DNA of 39,910 nt from an uncultured Desulfuromonadales bacterium (GTDB taxonomy: Bacteria > Desulfobacterota > Desulfuromonadia > Geobacterales > CAIOGM01), in contig CAIYUY010000095.1 of NCBI GenBank assembly GCA_903929485.1, positions 1 to 39,910 of the forward strand, given 5' to 3'. This document shows, piece after piece, positions 17,402 to 25,184 of the stretch. The translations under genes and the position numbers were made by a program. A model generated the notes under the pieces. The model made no database searches, was not told where the DNA came from, and saw only the letters and a list, made by a program, of their open reading frames with translations. The first letter of the stretch is position 1; every line of letters starts with the position of its first letter.

Positions 17402-19273
17402 TTGAACATCCTGATCGTTTCCCAGCACCACTCCCGCTCTCCCCAGGCGGTCTCCCTGGCGGGGGCCTTCTTGTCGGCGGCTCTAACCGACCATGAGCTT
17501 CTCTCCGCCTCCTGCCGAGTTACCCTTCGGGATCTCTACCCTGATTCCTCCCCGGAAGAATCTCTCCAGGAGATCCTTGCCCAGGCCCCCGATGCCGTGG
17601 GAATCTCGGTTTATCTCTGGAACCGGAGCGCGGCCCTGGAACTGGCCCGCGCCCTGAAGCAGCGGCGCCCCGACCTGCTCCTCTTTGTCGGTGGGCCGGA
17701 GCCCACCGTGGAGCCGCTCCCCTTCATCGAGGACGGACCCTTCGATTTTGCCGTAATCGGGGAGGGGGAGATCACCTTCGTGGAAGTGGTGGCGGCGCTT
17801 CTGGATGGTCGGTCGGTGGCCGGTATTCCCGGAGTGGCGACCATGGAGGGAAACCATGCCGTGTGGGTGAAACGTAACCCCACGGCGGTGCTGGACACCC
17901 TTCCTTCGCCGTTCCTCACCGGAGTACTGAAGCTCTCCCCTGCCGTCGGCATGCTCTGGCAGCTCGCCCGGGGGTGTGACTTCCGCTGTAGTTACTGTTG
18001 CGACTCGGCCGGAGTCGGGGGAACCCGTCGGTTCTCTCCGGATCGGGTGGAGGCGGAATTACGTCTTCTGGCCAAAAGTGATGTCGCCCAGATTTTCGTT
18101 CTCGACTCCACCTTTAATGGGGATCCGGATCGGGCTAAACGAATCCTCCGGCTGATGAGCAAACTGGCCCCTCGGATCCACTTTCACCTGGAGGTCCGGA
18201 GCGAATTCATCGATGAGGAACAGGCCGGGCTCTTTGCCGCCATCACCTGTTCCCTCCAGATCGGCCTCCAGAGCGCTAACCCCAAGGTCCTGACCCGGGT
18301 AGGGCGGCGGTTGGATCGCAATGATTTCGCCACAAGGATCGGTTTCCTCAACGAGACGGGGGTTATCTTCGGTTTCGATCTCATCTACGGCCTCCCCGGC
18401 GACAGCTATGACGGTTTTCGGAAGAGCCTTGATTTCGCCCTTGCCCTTTATCCGAACCACCTGGACATTTTCCCCCTGGCGCTCCTTCCCGGAGCGCCGC
18501 TGGCGCTGGACGCCACGCGTCTTGGCCTGAATCATCTGACGGAGCCCCCCTACACCCTTTTGGACTCTCCCACCTTCCCGGCGGCGGAGATGGGGCGGGC
18601 CGCCGGACTGGCGAAAGCGTGCGATATCTTTTACAGCCGGGGGAAGTCGGTGGCTTGGTTCAACGGTGTCTGCCGTGGGCTCTCCCTGCAGCCTGCCGCG
18701 TTGCTGGAGCGGTTTGCCGGGTGGCTTGATGGTGAGTCCTCATTGGTCGTGGAGGAGGAGTTGGGAGATGATGACGTATGGCTGCTCCAGCGACGGTTTT
18801 TAGAAAGCTGTTTTAATGAGTTAGGGAAGAAGCGACTTCTTCCCTTGGCCCTGGATCTGGTGGATTACCATCATCACTATGCCGCGGCGCTCCTGGCCGT
18901 ACCTCCGCTCCTCCCCACGGAAGAGGAGTTGGTTGTGGTGGAACTTGCCGGCTCAAGTTTCACCCTGGCTGTTTCCACCCGAATGTCCCGCTTCTCCTAC
19001 GAGATCATCGACATCCTGGAATGCGGGGAGGTGGAACTGGCCCAGTTTGTCCGAAGCTTTAAAAAAACCGGTTCCTGCGCCGTCATCTATCCCCGGGACG
19101 GTGAGGTGATGACTGAATCACTGGCGGATCCTTTTTATCGGCTTCTGGAGCGCTTGGACGGGCGAAGGAGGGTGGGGGAGCTTCCGGAGGAAATGGCCGT
19201 GGATCGGGAGGAGGCCCTGTCGTTCATGGAGTTCGCCCTGGCGGAGGGGATCGTGGTGAAGGGGGGGAGTTGA
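17402..19273 (+). CDS. B12-binding radical SAM protein (DUF4080-like)
   Basis: This 623-residue protein has an N-terminal cobalamin-binding-type Rossmann domain (about 1-140), a radical SAM core with CDFRCSYC at about residues 196-203, and a long C-terminal part that I match to DUF4080. This architecture occurs in B12-dependent radical SAM enzymes, and the substrate is not known. The cobalamin His motif is not obvious. The start is most likely TTG at 17402, with GGAG 7 bp upstream; no ATG is available near the beginning of the conserved LNILIVSQHH segment. It is probably translated together with gatC. Confidence 0.85.
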   Translation: MNILIVSQHHSRSPQAVSLAGAFLSAALTDHELLSASCRVTLRDLYPDSSPEESLQEILAQAPDAVGISVYLWNRSAALELARALKQRRPDLLLFVGGPEPTVEPLPFIEDGPFDFAVIGEGEITFVEVVAALLDGRSVAGIPGVATMEGNHAVWVKRNPTAVLDTLPSPFLTGVLKLSPAVGMLWQLARGCDFRCSYCCDSAGVGGTRRFSPDRVEAELRLLAKSDVAQIFVLDSTFNGDPDRAKRILRLMSKLAPRIHFHLEVRSEFIDEEQAGLFAAITCSLQIGLQSANPKVLTRVGRRLDRNDFATRIGFLNETGVIFGFDLIYGLPGDSYDGFRKSLDFALALYPNHLDIFPLALLPGAPLALDATRLGLNHLTEPPYTLLDSPTFPAAEMGRAAGLAKACDIFYSRGKSVAWFNGVCRGLSLQPAALLERFAGWLDGESSLVVEEELGDDDVWLLQRRFLESCFNELGKKRLLPLALDLVDYHHHYAAALLAVPPLLPTEEELVVVELAGSSFTLAVSTRMSRFSYEIIDILECGEVELAQFVRSFKKTGSCAVIYPRDGEVMTESLADPFYRLLERLDGRRRVGELPEEMAVDREEALSFMEFALAEGIVVKGGS

Positions 19274-19382
19274 TTTTTTTTGTAACCTTTTCGGCTCATC
19301 TTTCGTCTAGGTACCCGGGTGTAGTGCGCCGGTTTACTTATTGAATTATTGAATTATTGAATGTTTTTCGGAGTATCGGTTG

Positions 19383-20081
19383 ATGCCTATTTATTGTTTT
19401 GCCTGTTATTTCATTTTGTCGATCTCGGCTCCTTTTGCTTTTGCCGAAGCACCCGGGGAAAAGCCATCTCCAGCTCAAGTTGACATGCACCGGCTGGTGA
19501 AAAAGGAACCGGCTGTTCTCCACTTGGGGAGTTACACCCTGAAGGAGGCAAAAGGGCTGAAGTCGGCGACTGATCGTGACACCTCCGCGCCACGGGGGGA
19601 GTCAACGGGAGTCGTCAAGCTGTTTCTGTTCATGATTTTTGCCATTGCCGCTCTTCTGCTGGCAAGAGTCGTTGTCCGGATTGTCAGGTTCATGATGTTG
19701 GATGGCCTGAAGAAGATGCGGCTTAAGAAATTCAATGCCTTGTCACCCATGGTGACTCGATCCCTGAAAGCCGCGGCGGCTTCATTATGGGGCGAGAATC
19801 ATCTCTGGGTGACGAATTTTTGTATCACGGAAAAAAATGACCGGTGGATACTGGATGATCGTAAACGAACCAACCTCGTGAACAGCGTCGTGGAAAAAAA
19901 TTGTCTTGAGGTCTGTCTGAAGGACACCAATCTCAGGGTGAAAATTGTCCTGCTCAATGGAGCAAGGGCGAACGTGGGGTTGGAGTGTAACGGTTTCTCG
20001 GAAAACGGGCTGATGGTCTGTCTGGAAAAGGCCAAGGGAATTATTACGGAGCGTCGTTCCAACGGAAAAAGGGAGTCATAA
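19383..20081 (+). CDS. Hypothetical exported or membrane protein
   Basis: This 232-residue protein has a signal-like N-terminus (MPIYCFACYFILSISAPFAFA), a short polar stretch, one membrane helix (about 78-98; VVKLFLFMIFAIAALLLARV) and a C-terminal domain of about 130 residues with many basic residues and four Cys. No family is recognised. GGAG lies about 10 bp before the ATG. The promoter side carries three copies of ATTGAATT in tandem (19339-19362). An acyl carrier protein gene follows 100 bp downstream on the same strand. Confidence 0.6.
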   Translation: MPIYCFACYFILSISAPFAFAEAPGEKPSPAQVDMHRLVKKEPAVLHLGSYTLKEAKGLKSATDRDTSAPRGESTGVVKLFLFMIFAIAALLLARVVVRIVRFMMLDGLKKMRLKKFNALSPMVTRSLKAAAASLWGENHLWVTNFCITEKNDRWILDDRKRTNLVNSVVEKNCLEVCLKDTNLRVKIVLLNGARANVGLECNGFSENGLMVCLEKAKGIITERRSNGKRES

Positions 20082-20182
20082 CCCTTGCCGGATCATTTTC
20101 ATGGAAATTTCGCCTGTTTTCTGTTACAACCCCCTGGAAGCATGGAATTCGATACTAACAATAGATACGGGGGAGCGATAGC

Positions 20183-20419
20183 ATGGATGTCATGGAACAA
20201 CTGAACGCTATTTTTTGCCAGGTATTTGACGACGACGACATCAGGATCGCCCCCGAGAAGACGGCCAACGACATTGACGGCTGGGATTCCCTTTCCCACG
20301 TCAACCTCATCGTGGCGGTGGAGGCCCATTTCGGCATTCGTTTTTCCCAGAAGGAACTTCTTACCTTCAAGAATGTGGGCGATCTGCTGAGCTGCATAAA
20401 GAGCAAGGCCGGCAAGTAA
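20183..20419 (+). CDS. Acyl carrier protein
   Basis: This 78-residue protein is a stand-alone acyl or peptidyl carrier domain. The phosphopantetheine site is S36 in GWDSLSHVNL, with the usual acidic helices around it. AGCGAT and GGGGGAG precede the ATG. No fatty-acid synthesis gene is next to it, so it is more likely a specialised carrier for a modification or secondary pathway than the housekeeping AcpP. Its partner cannot be named from the neighbourhood. Confidence 0.88.
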   Translation: MDVMEQLNAIFCQVFDDDDIRIAPEKTANDIDGWDSLSHVNLIVAVEAHFGIRFSQKELLTFKNVGDLLSCIKSKAGK

Positions 20420-20431
20420 TTCTGAAAACCG

Positions 20432-20508
20432 TTATCCACGAAGGACACGAAATTACACGAAAAAATTCAAAAAGCGTATCTGATTCCCTTCGTGACCTTC
20501 GTGGATAA
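20432..20508. repeat. CCACGAAGG inverted repeat
   Basis: TTATCCACGAAGGACACGAA (20432-20451) is inverted at 20489-20508 (TTCGTGACCTTCGTGGATAA) with a few mismatches. It lies between the convergent acyl carrier and glycosylase genes and could act as a bidirectional transcript end. It belongs to the same style of dispersed repeat as 14695-14817 and 22824-22971. Confidence 0.75.
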
Positions 20509-20519
20509 TAGTATTTGGA

Positions 20520-21380
20520 TTATCCTTCCCGGATCAGGTACCCTTTCTCCGTATTGACGATAAACCCCTCCTTCTCCAGCTCCGCCAGGTTCTTCGCTAC
20601 CCGCTCGTCACCATCAAGCTCATGCATGATATCTTCTCCCCTGGTCGCTCCCTTGGCCAGAATCGTCTTGAGAATGCGGCTTCTGATCGCCCGATTCGAC
20701 CCCTTGAACGGCGTCTGCTTCACATGGTGGGCGCTGCGCCGACCGGGATTGACCATTGCCTGCTTGAGCAGCGCCCCGTAATCCATGAGGGCGTAATACC
20801 AGAGGCGGGGCCGATCCCGGTCAAGAGTCAGTTGGATGAGCGGCAGGATCTCCTTGTCGTTGACCCCCTGCTCATGGGGAAAAAAGAGGTGGAGGTAGAG
20901 TGTCCGGATGTTGGTCTCGATGAAGAGCTCCGGGCGATCAAAGGCAAAGGCGGCAATGGCGCCGGCGGTGTAGGGGCCGATACCGGGAAGGGTCCGCAAC
21001 TCCGCGGGACTCTGGGGGAGCCGGCCGTCGAACCGCTCCATGATCCCCTCCGCTGCCTGTTTCAGCGCCTTTCCCCGGCGGTTGTAGCCCAGCCCCTGCC
21101 AGAGAAGGAGCACTTCCTGAAGCGAGGCGCCGGCCAGAGTCGCCGTGTCGGGGAACCGGGACAAAAACTCTTCATATTTGGTCCGAACGCGAGCCACCTG
21201 GGTCTGTTGCAGCATGATTTCCGAGACCATGATCCGGTACGGGTCGCGGGTCAGTCGCCAGGGGAGATCCCCGCGTTGTTCCTCTGCGTAGACGGCGTAT
21301 ACCCGATGGCGGAATGCCTGGATGGTTCGGGGTGAGAGCCCTTCCCGGAGAAGAAGGTGGCGGAACTGTTCTTCACTCAT
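20520..21380 (-). CDS. MutY-like HhH-GPD DNA glycosylase without Fe-S cluster
   Basis: This 286-residue protein has the helix-hairpin-helix glycosylase fold. MVSEIMLQQTQVARV carries the MutY-type catalytic Glu (E54), and LPGIGPYTAGAI (about 131-142) is the HhH motif. Two things differ from standard MutY. The four C-terminal cluster cysteines are absent, and the conserved catalytic Asp position (as in VDGNVKR) is Glu (IETNIRTL, E155). The C-terminal ~75 residues resemble a small winged-helix-like domain rather than the 8-oxoG-sensing NUDIX-like domain. It is probably a base-excision repair enzyme, but substrate specificity is uncertain. I believe this is an established subfamily. Confidence 0.8.
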   Translation of the reverse strand: MSEEQFRHLLLREGLSPRTIQAFRHRVYAVYAEEQRGDLPWRLTRDPYRIMVSEIMLQQTQVARVRTKYEEFLSRFPDTATLAGASLQEVLLLWQGLGYNRRGKALKQAAEGIMERFDGRLPQSPAELRTLPGIGPYTAGAIAAFAFDRPELFIETNIRTLYLHLFFPHEQGVNDKEILPLIQLTLDRDRPRLWYYALMDYGALLKQAMVNPGRRSAHHVKQTPFKGSNRAIRSRILKTILAKGATRGEDIMHELDGDERVAKNLAELEKEGFIVNTEKGYLIREG

Positions 21381-21403
21381 CGTTTTTTCTCACTGACAAA
21401 GAA

Positions 21404-21435
21404 AAACGGGCGCCCCGGAAAGGGGGCGCCCGTTT
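21404..21435 (-). terminator. Rho-independent terminator after the beta-barrel gene
   Basis: Thirteen-bp arms (AAACGGGCGCCCC and inverse) surround a six-base loop. On the minus strand the hairpin is followed by a run of T. It ends the transcript of the gene at 21458-22048 before mutY begins. Confidence 0.85.
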
Positions 21436-21457
21436 GAGGTAAGGGAGTGGCGTTGTT

Positions 21458-22048
21458 TTAGTTGATGAAGTAGCGGACGCCGAAGGTCATGTTGAAGCTG
21501 GAGGGGTCGAAGTTTCCTTGTTTCGCGCCGCCAAGCATGATGTCGGCGGAAGGGGCGACGACGAGCTTCATCTCGCCGGTGAGGGCGAGGTTTTTCATGA
21601 CGAAATAGTCGATCCCGCCGGTAACGTGAACCCCCATGGTGGTATCCACGTCATACCCGTTGTTGGCGCCGTTGAGCAGGATGTCCAGGCCGGCCCCCGC
21701 ATAGGGAGTGATACCGCTGATCTCCTTGAAGCGGTACTGCCCCCCCAGGGAAAGGTTGACCACATTGAACTCCATTGAATTGCTCCCCGTGAAGTTGCTG
21801 TTGGTGATGTCAAACTCGGCGGCGAAATTCTTGTTGATACCGTAAAGGAAACCGCCACCCCAGATGAATCCCGCATCGGTGCTGATGTTGTTGAGCGAGC
21901 CTCCATTAATTGTCTCGCTGTCATAGGGAACCTGAAGACCGAGTCGGCCGGTGATCCCCAGTTTTCCGGTAAGGTCCTCGGCGAGGGCTGCTCCGGTGGT
22001 GAGAACCAGAAGCAGGGTGATGCAGGAAAGAAGTAGATTTTTTTTCAT
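21458..22048 (-). CDS. Outer-membrane beta-barrel protein
   Basis: This 196-residue protein has a signal peptide (MKKNLLLSCITLLLVLTTGAALA, cleavage before EDLTG). The rest alternates in the way of an eight-stranded barrel (GGQYRFKEISGITPYAGAGLD) and ends in Phe-Ile-Asn (GVRYFIN). It resembles the OmpA/OmpW-like small barrel family. The role may be structural. GGAG lies ahead of the ATG, a strong promoter lies upstream and a strong terminator downstream, so it is a single-gene unit and probably well expressed. Confidence 0.82.
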   Translation of the reverse strand: MKKNLLLSCITLLLVLTTGAALAEDLTGKLGITGRLGLQVPYDSETINGGSLNNISTDAGFIWGGGFLYGINKNFAAEFDITNSNFTGSNSMEFNVVNLSLGGQYRFKEISGITPYAGAGLDILLNGANNGYDVDTTMGVHVTGGIDYFVMKNLALTGEMKLVVAPSADIMLGGAKQGNFDPSSFNMTFGVRYFIN

Positions 22049-22093
22049 TGGGGAGATCCTCCATGGTGTTAGTGTCTCATCAAATATAAACGT

Positions 22094-22122
22094 ATTCTAG
22101 TCCTATTATGCCGCCATGACAA
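22094..22122 (-). promoter_or_regulatory. Sigma-70-type promoter of the beta-barrel gene
   Basis: On the minus strand a -35 box TTGTCA (22122-22117), exactly 17 bp of spacer and a -10 box TAGAAT (22099-22094) stand about 45 bp before the start codon at 22048. The site lies between the end of elbB and the barrel gene. Confidence 0.6.
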
Positions 22123-22133
22123 GAAGATCATTC

Positions 22134-22790
22134 TCATGCCATTGAAATGACCTTCTTCACCGCCTTGTCGATCCCTTCATATGCTTCGGAGATCCGACTT
22201 GCCAGCATGTAGGCGGGGGTGGAGACGATCCTGTTTTTTTCGTCCACCACGAATTCGGTGACGGGACAATTGACGTGGTTGCTCCCGGTCCGGTTGATGG
22301 CGGCCGCCGTCCCTTCATCCGTCCCGATGGTAAGCAGTGGGGCGTATTCCCTCCCCAGCGCCGCCGCCAGGAGAGCCGGAGCGATGCAGATGGCGCCGAT
22401 CGGTTTTTTTGCGGCCATGACCTCTTTCAGCAGGCGGAGCAGTTCCGGCAATACCTCCGCTTCCGCCCCCTTCACCCCGAAGTCGCAGAGATTCTTGGCC
22501 GCGCCGAAGCCGCCGGGAAAGATGAGGGCGTCAATATCCGCCGCCGTTACCTCCGCCATGTCCCGGATCTTCCCGCGGGCGATCCTGGCCCCTTCCACCA
22601 GGGCGTTGCGTGTCCCCTCCGCATTTTGGCCGGTGAGGTGGTTCACACAGGGGAATTCGGCGTTAGGGGCCATGCAAACCGCCTCCGCGCCGTAGCGGTC
22701 AATGGCCAGCAGGGTGAAAACCGCCTCGTGGATCTCACTGCCATCGTACACGCCGCATCCGGAGAGGACGACACCGATCTTTTTCTTCAT
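22134..22790 (-). CDS. elbB: ElbB-type glyoxalase/amidotransferase-like protein
   Basis: This 218-residue protein belongs to the DJ-1/PfpI-like ElbB family (isoprenoid biosynthesis-associated, glyoxalase activity reported for the family). Seen are KKKIGVVLSGCGVYDGSEIHE at the start, FPGGFGAAKNLCDF in the middle and the nucleophile region PIGAICIAPALLA with its Cys. The closing segment NRIVSTPAYMLA is also typical. It lies on its own; GAGG precedes the ATG. The preferred start is 28 codons inside the open frame. Confidence 0.93.
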   Translation of the reverse strand: MKKKIGVVLSGCGVYDGSEIHEAVFTLLAIDRYGAEAVCMAPNAEFPCVNHLTGQNAEGTRNALVEGARIARGKIRDMAEVTAADIDALIFPGGFGAAKNLCDFGVKGAEAEVLPELLRLLKEVMAAKKPIGAICIAPALLAAALGREYAPLLTIGTDEGTAAAINRTGSNHVNCPVTEFVVDEKNRIVSTPAYMLASRISEAYEGIDKAVKKVISMA

Positions 22791-22823
22791 GGCAACCTCC
22801 GTGTAATGTCCAAAAAAATAAGT

Positions 22824-22971
22824 TACCGCAAAGACACGGAGGCACGGAGAAAAACAGCCTGCGTAACGGAACATTACACAACGGTTGTATTGTTCGTTAC
22901 GCCTGATTGTTTGGGATGAAACCAGACAATCGCATTTTCAGATTTCTCCGTGTCTCCGTGTCTCCGTGGTT
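22824..22971. repeat. Nested palindromes between elbB and degP
   Basis: Outer arms are built of TACCGCAAAGACACGGAGG (from 22824) and inverted CTCCGTGTCTCCGTGG (to 22969). Inside them lies a separate imperfect palindrome at 22861-22902 (GCGTAACGGAAC ... GTTCGTTACGC). It occupies the divergent gap, where promoters of both neighbours should lie. Confidence 0.75.
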
Positions 22972-23145
22972 CAAATGTTCCGAGGATAGTATGACGTTTT
23001 TCACCTTCCCGCAAGGATTAATTTGACTTTTTGTGCCGGAGGAGACTCCTTGATTTTCCGCTCTGCAATGAACAGATTGACTTCACTGAGCGTATTGGCT
23101 ACATTCAGAAACTGTAACGTAAGAATCAAGCCGGCGAGGTGCATC

Positions 23146-24585
23146 ATGGCGCGACAGTTAGCGATGGCATTTCTTTTTATCTCCCTCTCACTTGCACTCC
23201 TTCCCGGCTGCGAAAAGAAGGAGTCGGGGACACTCTTCAACGAGTCAGGGCGTAAAGGTACGGTGGAGGCGCCGGTGAAGGATGTCCCCAGGGACATGCT
23301 GGATACCCAGCAGGCATTCATCAATTTGGTGAAGGCGGTGACCCCCTCGGTGGTGAACATCTCCACGGTCAGCAAGAAGAAGCCGGCTCGTCCCATGCTG
23401 GAGTTTTCACCTTTCTTTGACGAGTTCTTCGGCGGCGCCATCCCCCGCGGCCCGCAGTTCAAGCGGGACAAGAGTTTGGGTTCCGGGTTCATCATCAACG
23501 GCGACGGTTACATCGTCACCAACGACCATGTGGTTCGGGACGCCGAATCCATCCAGGTGAAACTCTCCAACGACAAGGTCTATAATGCCAGGGTCGTGGG
23601 GAGTGACCAAAAGACCGACCTGGCGGTTATCAAGATTGATTCCAAGGAACCGTTGCGGACCACGGCGGTGCTGGGGGACTCGGACAAGCTTCAGGTGGGG
23701 CAGTGGGCCATCGCCATCGGCAACCCCTTCGGGTTGGACCGGACCGTGACGGTGGGGGTTATCTCGGCCACCGGCCGCTCGGGGATGGGGATTGAGACCT
23801 ATGAAGATTTTATTCAGACCGACGCCTCCATTAATCCCGGTAACTCGGGGGGGCCGCTCCTGAACATCCACGGTGAGGTCGTGGGGATCAACACCGCCAT
23901 AGTAGCCGCCGGCCAGGGGATCGGCTTCGCCATTCCGGTGAACATGGCGAAAAATGTGGTCAGTCAGCTTCTCCGGAAGGGGAAGGTCTCGCGGGGGTGG
24001 TTGGGGGTTTCCATTCAGCCGGTAACCTCGGCCTTGGCTGAATCCTTCGGGTTGAAGACGGCCACCGGCGCTCTTATCAGCGATGTGATGGCAGACTCTC
24101 CGGCTGCCAAGGGGGGGGTGAGACAGGGGGACGTCGTCACCCGGTTTAACGGGAAGGAAATAAAGGACTCCAAACAGTTGCAGCTGGTCGTTGCCGGGAC
24201 TCCCGCCAACAGTCGTGTGACCGTCGAACTGGTTCGGGAAGGGAAACCGTTGACCCTTTCGCTGACCATAGGCAACGCCGACAATGCCGCCACCGCCGCC
24301 AATCGCCCCGAGTCGGCGCCGGTGGATAACTGGCTGGGACTTGCCGTGGAGGAGCTGCCCGGGAATCAGCGGGGGGGAGTCCTGGTGGTCGATGTTGAGC
24401 AGGGGAGCATCGCCGCCGAGGGAGGGATAAAGCCGGGAGATATCATTCAGGCCATCAACCAACGACGGATTCTCAATTTGAGTGATTATAGCGCGTCCCT
24501 GCAGCAGGCGCGGAAGCGGGGCGCCGTCGCCCTTCTCGTTCGTCGGGGGAATTCCAGTCTCTACTTTGCCTTCGACGTCCGGTAA
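23146..24585 (+). CDS. degP: DegP/HtrA-type serine protease, lipoprotein
   Basis: This 479-residue protein is a periplasmic quality-control protease. The lipobox LLPGC puts Cys22 at the mature N-terminus, so it should be membrane-anchored, unlike soluble DegP. The catalytic triad is H128 (TNDHVV), D158 (KTDLAVIKID) and S234 (GNSGGPL). Two PDZ domains follow (about 300-390 and 405-475). GAGG lies 6 bp before the chosen ATG; the open frame extends 41 codons further without a signal peptide. It converges on cysC with only 11 bp between the stop codons. Confidence 0.93.
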   Translation: MARQLAMAFLFISLSLALLPGCEKKESGTLFNESGRKGTVEAPVKDVPRDMLDTQQAFINLVKAVTPSVVNISTVSKKKPARPMLEFSPFFDEFFGGAIPRGPQFKRDKSLGSGFIINGDGYIVTNDHVVRDAESIQVKLSNDKVYNARVVGSDQKTDLAVIKIDSKEPLRTTAVLGDSDKLQVGQWAIAIGNPFGLDRTVTVGVISATGRSGMGIETYEDFIQTDASINPGNSGGPLLNIHGEVVGINTAIVAAGQGIGFAIPVNMAKNVVSQLLRKGKVSRGWLGVSIQPVTSALAESFGLKTATGALISDVMADSPAAKGGVRQGDVVTRFNGKEIKDSKQLQLVVAGTPANSRVTVELVREGKPLTLSLTIGNADNAATAANRPESAPVDNWLGLAVEELPGNQRGGVLVVDVEQGSIAAEGGIKPGDIIQAINQRRILNLSDYSASLQQARKRGAVALLVRRGNSSLYFAFDVR

Positions 24586-24596
24586 CGGAATGAAGT

Positions 24597-25184
24597 TCAG
24601 ATCAGGTCCCGCGCCGCCAGCAGGGTGAGGATGATTCCCGCGCATTTCTCCACGGAGTCAACGGACGTGTCCAGTCGGAGCTCCGGTTCATCCGGAGCTT
24701 CGTAGGGGGAGCTGATCCCGGTGAAATGGGGAATTTCACCCAGGCGCGCCTTGCGATAGAGCCCCTTGGGGTCCCGCCGCTCGCATTCGTCCAGGGGGGT
24801 GGCCACGTGAACCTGGATAAACTCTCCCTCAGGCAGGAGCCGCCGCACCAGTTCCCGATCATCCCGGAAAGGGGAGATGAAGGCGGTGAGGACGATGAGT
24901 CCCGCGTCAGCCATCAGCGCCGCCACCTCCCCCACCCGGCGAATGTTTTCCACCCGGTCCCCTTCAGTAAAACTTAAATCCTTGTTGAGCCCATGACGGA
25001 GGTTGTCTCCATCCAGGAGAGCGGTGTGACGACCCCGGGCGACAAGCCTCCGTTCCAGGCAGTTGGCGATGGTGGATTTGCCGGAGCCGGAGAGTCCGGT
25101 GAGCCAGATAACGCAAGGGCGCTGGGTTTTGAGAGCGGCTCGTTCCTCCCTGCTCACCTCTTGTGCATGTTTGCGGATGGTCAT
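24597..25184 (-). CDS. cysC: Adenylylsulfate kinase
   Basis: This 195-residue APS kinase makes PAPS, the sulfate donor, from APS and ATP. The P-loop is GLSGSGKST (about 30-38). LLDGDNLRHGLNKDLSF is the APS-binding region, and FISPFRDDR and DPKGLYRKARLGEIPHFTG complete the family pattern. The start codon overlaps the stop of the upstream sulfotransferase fusion gene (ATGA), so the two are translationally coupled. No sulfate adenylyltransferase is next to it. The pairing with a PAPS-dependent sulfotransferase indicates PAPS made for sulfation rather than for assimilation. Confidence 0.95.
   Translation of the reverse strand: MTIRKHAQEVSREERAALKTQRPCVIWLTGLSGSGKSTIANCLERRLVARGRHTALLDGDNLRHGLNKDLSFTEGDRVENIRRVGEVAALMADAGLIVLTAFISPFRDDRELVRRLLPEGEFIQVHVATPLDECERRDPKGLYRKARLGEIPHFTGISSPYEAPDEPELRLDTSVDSVEKCAGIILTLLAARDLI

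Noticed and set aside
23407-24645. 412-codon minus-strand open frame opposite degP
   Set aside because: Pro/Gly/His-rich shadow of the GC-rich degP gene; degP has full catalytic motifs.
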